A DNA stretch of 24,009 nucleotides from Stentor coeruleus (lineage: Eukaryota > Ciliophora > Heterotrichea > Heterotrichida > Stentoridae): positions 1 to 24,009 of the forward strand of contig MPUH01001106.1 of the NCBI GenBank assembly GCA_001970955.1, written 5' to 3'. Positions 18,410 to 24,009 of the stretch are shown one piece after another; the first letter of the stretch is position 1, and the number at the start of each line of letters is the position of its first letter. The notes beneath the pieces were generated by a model. The model was given only the letters and a program-made list of their open reading frames with translations. It was not told the DNA's origin and did not search any database. The translations under genes and the position numbers were made by a program.

Positions 18410-21400
18410 ATGTTTTTCTATTTCGTTTTGCAGCTTTGTCTCGCCCGTAAGTTTTATTGTAGTTGATCAACCAAAGCCAGTATTGCTATTATCATCTACT
18501 TTATCTTCTTTAAAAATCTCATGGCCAGCTTATTCAGGAGCCTCATCTTATCATTTAACTTACTCCTCACCATCAGCTTCTAATGAAATCTCATCTATAA
18601 CAACATTAAACACAGAAATTCCGTGTTTAGAAGGTGAAGTTGTTAACATCTATTATAAAGCTTTAATATCAAGCACATATACTCCTGATTCTCCAATTCT
18701 TTCTTTTATATGTGCCCCTCCGCCTACATTAAGCCTCACTTATACTTTGAATATGAGAAATCTCACTTTGTTTTGGATATTAGATGACCCTTATGTTATA
18801 AACTGCAATATTTGGGGCTTTAAAAGCGATTGGGACTTATTAATTTCTTTGCCTGCAACAATAAACAAATATTCTCTTCTTACATCTGGAGGTGATTACA
18901 AAGTTGGGTGCTACAATCTGCTAGGGTTTATTAATCAAACTATATCAATATCCTTGCCTTCACAACCTGATTTTACCATTAGCACACATAAGAGTTTAGA
19001 AAACATAACCAGTTTAGTGAGTTTTAATGTTTCAGCTGAAATTTTAGGTTTGGATGGTCCTTCAAGTGAGCCTGTATATGCACTTTTTGAGCTTAGAGAT
19101 GTTTGTAATATAACTTTTGGTTATGAATGTGTTAGAGTTGATCAAACTAATACTTATTATATTGAAGACTTACTAAGTAATTATTATTATTGGAATATTA
19201 GTGGTTCAGGAACTTTAATAAAAGAACTAACTGTACCTTTCCCAGGCTATTATTCTATGAGTATTATTGGGTTACAAAGTGGGATTTTAGCGCAGTTTTG
19301 GGACAATATTTGGTTTGAAGGGTCTTTTGAAGTTCAGTATTTTAAAAATTTCAATATTTCTTGGAATGGAGTTTTGTCTTATTATGCAAAAGAATTTGTC
19401 AGTGCGAAATTTTTTTGCTTTTTTACCCCAAAATACACTGAAAACTATACAATTTCTGTTAAAGCTGACGATAATTTCAAGCTTTTTATAAATGGCGATT
19501 TGATTATTGATGCTTGGACCATATGTTGTGAGGAAATTGAAGTGTTTTACTACTTAGTTATTGGAGAATATTATTATTTACAGTTGGAATATAGACAATT
19601 ACAAACCGATGCACAAATTATTATGTATTGGAAAAGCGAATCACAAAGTAAACAAATTATTCCTGAGGATGTGTTTTTTTGGCCTACAAGATTTATGGAT
19701 TCACCATGGATTCAAACTGTAGACCAAGGACTTAGTAATGCTAGTTTATCATATTTTACATCAGAAAATACAGTTAAAGCTGGATATTTAAGCACAATTA
19801 ACATATATTCAGTAGACTCTAATGGAACTATTATAGACAATCCTTCTGATATATTTTCAATAGAATTTTCTTCTACGATCAAAATGGTGAGCGTTTATAA
19901 AGACAATGGACATTCAGCTCTTAACTTTTCTCTAACAAAAATAGGAACATATACTGTGCATATTAGATTATATGATATAGAAATATTAAACTCTCCATAT
20001 ACACTTACGATAATCCCAGGGGACTTAAGCCCATTAAAAACAACAAGTTCAGCATCAAGTTCTTCGACATACTCAGTTGGAGTTTTCAATACCATCACAA
20101 TTTTTCCTTATGATGCTTACAATAATCCTTTATCATCAATCTCAGACCTTTCAATGATTTTATCCTTACAAACCCCAACTTTAAGTACTTTATCAATATC
20201 CCCTTCAGATGATTGGTATTTTGTTTATGATAAAAAAATTGTTGTTTTTTCTAATCTTGATATTCAATTTAAAGTTTACATTTCTGGGACTTATTCTTTA
20301 TCTTTTTTCATAAACTCTATTACTTTAACCAATTACCCAATATCCATAACTATACAACCTTTATCTATAATGCCAGAACATTCAGTTGTTATTTATTCAA
20401 TTACAAACCTCATTGCTGGGGATAGTTTTATAGCAAATATTCAAACACAAGATAATTTTTATAATAACATCACATCTGAATATACTTTAACAAGCAGTTC
20501 TTTTACTAGTAACTATGGGAATACAGGGACTGTTTCAATAAGTTTAGGAGTCATAACCGTTAATATTATCCTTACAACAGTAGGATCTAATATTTTAACT
20601 TTAAAAATCAATGGTATAGAAATTAATATGCCAATAGTTACTGTTACAGCTAAAGAAAACATTTCATATATTTACTCAGAAATCACAAAACCAACTGCAT
20701 CTGTTACTTCAGGTTCAATTGCTTCATTTACAATAACTACTAAGGATGAATATGCTAATGTTAGATATAATTCTAATGATAATTTTGAGATTACAATGGA
20801 TGTGAATTATGAAATTATTGATTATATGAATGGGACTTATTATGTTTATTTTTATCCTTTAGTTATTGGAACTCATTTAATTAATGTTAAAGTTGATAGT
20901 TTTGATATAAAATCATCTCCTGTTAATGTTGTGGTTAGTAATTCGAATATTAGAGGATTTTACTCAACTTTGAGTGTATCTAGTGTTACTGCTGGGAAAG
21001 GGTATTTTAGTATTATTTCTAAAGATGCTGGAGGGAATCAGATTACTAATCCTGTGAGGAATAAACTTATGGGCAAACAATATTATTTTGTTACTTTTCA
21101 AGGCCTCCAGAGTTTGACTAAGAATGCAACATTTATTGATTATAATAGTTATGGGGTAAATTTTACTGAAATAGTAAAAGCAGGAACTTATACTGCAGTA
21201 CTAAGTTTATATGAAGAAAATGGACTTATAGGGTTTTATTATAAAGACAATTCGTTCTTATCTATGTATCAAATAAACTCTTATTTTAACCACCCAAACA
21301 CTTCTCCTTCATTTTATACACAAAAAGATACTCAAATCAACTTTGACTGGGAAACTGGAAACCCAATAATTAATGGAGAGCATATACCAAGCTTTTTTTC

Positions 21401-22455
21401 AATAAAATGGGTTGGTAGACTTTATATAAAATACTCGGAAACTTATACTTTCATAGTGACTAGCGATCATCGTGTAAAACTGACTGTAGCAGGAATTGTC
21501 CTTTTTGATACAATTACTAGTAGATCTTCAACTATAATCTTATCAGGAAGTATCTCTTTAATAGGTTCATGTTTTTATGATATTGTCATTGAATATCAGA
21601 ATGGAGGAGATTCTGGGAGGATTTATTTACAATATTCAAGTACTACAGAATCATTAAAAATTATCCCAAGTTCTAGTTTTTATGCACAAATTAATTCGTA
21701 TTTATCACCTTTTTCATTTAGTGTTATTCCTGCTACTACAAGTGCTGCTTATTGTGTTGTGGAAACTGGAGATGAGGATGCATTAGAAGTTGGGTATTCA
21801 GGAAAAATAAAAACATTTAAGATTTTGGCTCGTGATAAGTATGGCAATGCACAAACAGGAAATGATAATTTTTTCGCTTATATTGATAGCACACAAATTA
21901 TACTGATTGGAAGTGCAGGGGTTTATTATGGGACTTTTACAATCAATAAAATAGGAAAATACAAAGTAAAAACCTACCTTATATGTGCTTCAGGGGCAGT
22001 TTTACCTTCTTCATCATTTACTATAACTATTTATCCAGGTGAAATAGAGCCAATTAACACAATTCTAACTGGAATACAAAACCTTAACGCAGAATCATGG
22101 GGTTCATTTTCTGTTAAATTATACGATAAAGCAAATAATGCTCTAACATCAGGGGGTTATAATGTAACAATTGAAATGCTTACTTTAAACACAACAGTAC
22201 CATCTGGGCAAATGCTAATAATCGATAACAAAGATGGCAGTTATACTGGGACTTTTATTATTTTTATACCAGACATTTACAATTTTACCCTTTATGTTGA
22301 AGAGNAACAAAGATGGCAGTTATACTGGGACTTTTATTATTTTTATACCAGACATTTACAATTTTACCCTTTATGTTGAAGAGATTTTAATTACTGATTT
22401 ACAATTCGAAGTCTTTGCGTTACCTGAAGATACTACTTCAAGTTCAAGAATCTAA
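18410..22455 (+). CDS. secreted PA14 and filamin-repeat protein, about 1,316 aa
   Basis: Start ATG 18410, exon 1 to 18446, 16-nt intron, exon 2 from 18463. Splicing gives a signal peptide (MFFYFVLQLCLAL, then DQPKPV), which upstream Met codons in the longer unspliced frame would not. After a fibronectin-like N-terminal region come a PA14 domain (about 286-419; LAQFWDN, FKLFINGDLIID), several filamin-type beta repeats (about 449-930; DSNGTIIDNP, LNSPYTLTI, DEYANVRYN), a second PA14 domain (about 934-1089; FSIKWVGRLYI, VKLTVAGIVLFD) and two more filamin-like repeats (about 1107-1300; KDGSYTGTF). PA14 domains often bind carbohydrate. No C-terminal membrane helix is seen, so it is probably secreted or loosely surface-bound. 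The frame is broken at 22305 by an N inside a 78-bp duplication; reading through one copy gives ...EDTTSSSRI and a TAA at 22455. Confidence 0.85.
18447..18462 (+). other. 16-nt spliceosomal intron in the PA14 gene
   Basis: The sequence is gtaagttttattgtag. It interrupts a codon after its first base (phase 1). Removing it links ATG 18410 and a hydrophobic signal peptide in frame with the 1,300-codon exon 2. Retention would shift the frame. It has the same GTAA...TAG ends as the two 15-nt introns in this window. Confidence 0.85.
22227..22383 (+). repeat. exact 78-bp direct duplication flanking an N
   Basis: Positions 22227-22304 and 22306-22383 are identical and separated by a single N at 22305. 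The duplication (78 bp, 26 codons) plus the N shifts the frame of the PA14 gene. Removing one copy and the N restores a continuous reading frame to the stop at 22455. This is the pattern of an unmerged overlap between two contig ends, not a biological repeat. Confidence 0.9.
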
Positions 22456-22541
22456 TTATCATATCCCAATATTATCCTATCTTCTAATTCTAATAATATA
22501 ATTTCTCATAATATATTATTTTTATATACATTTACCATACA

Positions 22542-23762
22542 TTAATTAATCTGCTCTAACAAGCATTTAACAATTTCATTCAAACCCCCACACACCTTAA
22601 AATCTCCTCTAGTCTCAACTTCAAGTTCATTTTCATTAACCATAACCCTCATTAAAAACTCTGCTGTATAAACATAAGCATATTCCCCTTTATTCCAAAC
22701 TTCGAAATTCGGGTATAATTTCAGTCTTCCAATAAGATCATCTAAAATAAATCCTTCATTTTGTTGACAAAACACCATCGAACTATTACTGAATTTTTTC
22801 CATAAAACTCTAACTAAATCTTCAGTAGTTTTATTACATAATAAAGCTTGGGTAATTGGCAATAATAAAATTTTATTCATATCATTGTATTTTATAATAA
22901 GCTTAGGACTTATAGTAAATCCTTTAGAATAATCAAAATGCATAATTCTATTAGCTTGTTGCATATGCAAAACTGGACTTGGCTCTATTTTTGTATTGAT
23001 TTCCCCTGGTAGATCTTCACTTTCTATATAAGTCTCCAAATTAATCAAAGGAGTTTCTTTCCGGTTGCCTATATAAAGTATTGCTCGGCAACGGCCTTGA
23101 TCAATTTTTAAGCATATCCCAACTTCAATATTTCTGTTTTTATACAATATTCCTTGAGAACTAGAAAGTAAAGATAAGAAATACTTGAAATTATCACATT
23201 CTGCGCTTTTACTCATGACAAAACTTGATCTTTGTAATGATAACTCATTTTCACTATATTTTGTTGTTTCTAACATTTTATACTGAGAAATTTCCATTTG
23301 TAGCTCCTCATTTTTTTTCTTTAGTTTTTCTGTTTCGATTTCTTTTTCTATAAAAAGTTCATGCATTTGTTCACGACTTATAAGCATATGTTGTATTTGA
23401 ATGGATTTTTCTGATAATTCGCTTTGACTTGATTTTAATTCTTGTTTCAGCTGGGATATGACTGATTTTTGGTCTTTGGTTTTTTTGTATAAGACTTGAG
23501 TATAATAATAAAGCTCTTCAAGTTGCATTTTACGTAAACTCAACTCCTCAGCTAGTGTTGTTTGAAAAATTTTGGTCTGGAATTCGTTTTCTTTGAGTCG
23601 ATAAAATTCTGATTTCTATGTAAAATTTACGATTTCTTGCCATTCGTCATCATGAGGGATTTTAGTATTGATGATGTCCTCGTAAGCTTCATAGCCTAAG
23701 GTACTTGGTGAATCAGGACGAGGAATTGGGTGTGGAATAGGATTAGTTATTAAATTCTTCAT
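22542..23762 (-). CDS. coiled-coil protein with alpha-adaptin appendage domain, 401 aa
   Basis: Exon 1 (23762-23631, 44 aa, MKNLITNPIPHPIPRP...) joins exon 2 (23615-22542, 357 aa) across a 15-nt intron. Residues about 45-165 form a charged coiled coil (SVISQLKQELKSSQSELSEK). The C-terminal half (about 190-401) follows the alpha-adaptin ear of the AP-2 clathrin adaptor. Its beta-sandwich has GILYKNRNIEVGICLK and FTISPKLIIKY; its platform has ILLLPITQALL, EDLVRVLWKKFS, LDDLIGRLKL and the end VKCLLEQIN. The Trp near 316 lies where the AP-2 ear has the Trp that binds DPF/DPW peptides. The long adaptin trunk is absent. This suggests a cytosolic endocytic or trafficking accessory that uses the ear to bind partner peptides and the coiled coil to oligomerise. 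It is convergent with the PA14 gene. Confidence 0.8.
23616..23630 (-). other. 15-nt spliceosomal intron in the adaptin-ear gene
   Basis: On the minus strand it reads gtaaattttacatag, in phase 0, ending in an in-frame TAG if retained. Removing it joins ...DDEWQEI to KSEFYRLKENE and places a proper ATG at 23762. Without it, the downstream frame has no ATG before Met 23528. Confidence 0.88.
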
Positions 23763-24009
23763 GATAATAATTCCAATGTAATAAATAATGGCAGTAAATC
23801 ATATATTTGTTGTAAAAATTAGATAAGGGATTTTTTAATTAGCCTATATGATAGTTAAAAATTGTTATATAAAACTATGGGGAAAGTAGTAGATATGGCT
23901 TTTATATGTTATGATTTTATGTAATAATATAAAATCTTATACAAAAGTTATCTAATGACCTTTTTTTTTAATAATCTTAATAACACTTATGCCTAAATTC
24001 TTATAAAGG
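23763..24009. other. 5' flank of adaptin-ear gene; no gene seen
   Basis: AT-rich sequence up to the window edge, presumably promoter and leader of the minus-strand gene starting at 23762. It has A/T runs but no recognised site, RNA gene or coding frame. A neighbouring gene may begin beyond the edge. Confidence 0.45.

Overview
This is eukaryotic, AT-rich, very gene-dense DNA. It most likely comes from the macronuclear genome of a heterotrich ciliate related to Stentor. Two things point there. Three genes are interrupted by introns of only 15 or 16 nt (gtaataaaaacctag, gtaaattttacatag, gtaagttttattgtag), and removing each one fuses reading frames or creates a signal peptide. The intact genes, including a reading frame of more than 2,700 codons, have no internal TAA, TAG or TGA, so the standard code is used. 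This argues against ciliates that read TAA/TAG as Gln, and against Condylostoma. The species is an inference.

Left part (1-7784): sparse and full of relics. A small two-finger C2H2 protein (261-662) is followed by a decayed coiled-coil gene (about 1165-2395). Next come two minus-strand paralogues of a membrane-anchored pepsin-fold protein that has lost both catalytic aspartates; the second (4139-5265) carries a single frameshift. A second decayed copy of the coiled-coil gene (about 5806-6482) and a transposase relic resembling the Merlin/IS1016 (ISXO2-like) group (about 7143-7580) complete this part.

Right part (7785-24009): tightly packed, apparently intact genes. A 2,782-aa BEACH protein (minus, one 15-nt intron) is divergent from a 536-aa protein I cannot identify. 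That gene converges on the CEP20/FOR20 basal-body gene. CEP20 is divergent, across only 21 bp, from a secreted PA14/filamin-repeat protein that has a 16-nt intron in its signal-peptide exon. The 21-bp spacer lies inside a perfect 22-bp palindrome. The PA14 gene carries a 78-bp duplication around an N, which looks like an assembly error. It converges on a 401-aa protein joining a coiled coil to an alpha-adaptin appendage domain (minus, 15-nt intron).

The genes do not form a pathway. The general themes are vesicle traffic (BEACH, adaptin ear), basal bodies (CEP20) and the cell surface or secreted space (PA14/filamin, pepsin-like). I see no tRNA, rRNA, CRISPR array or telomere.
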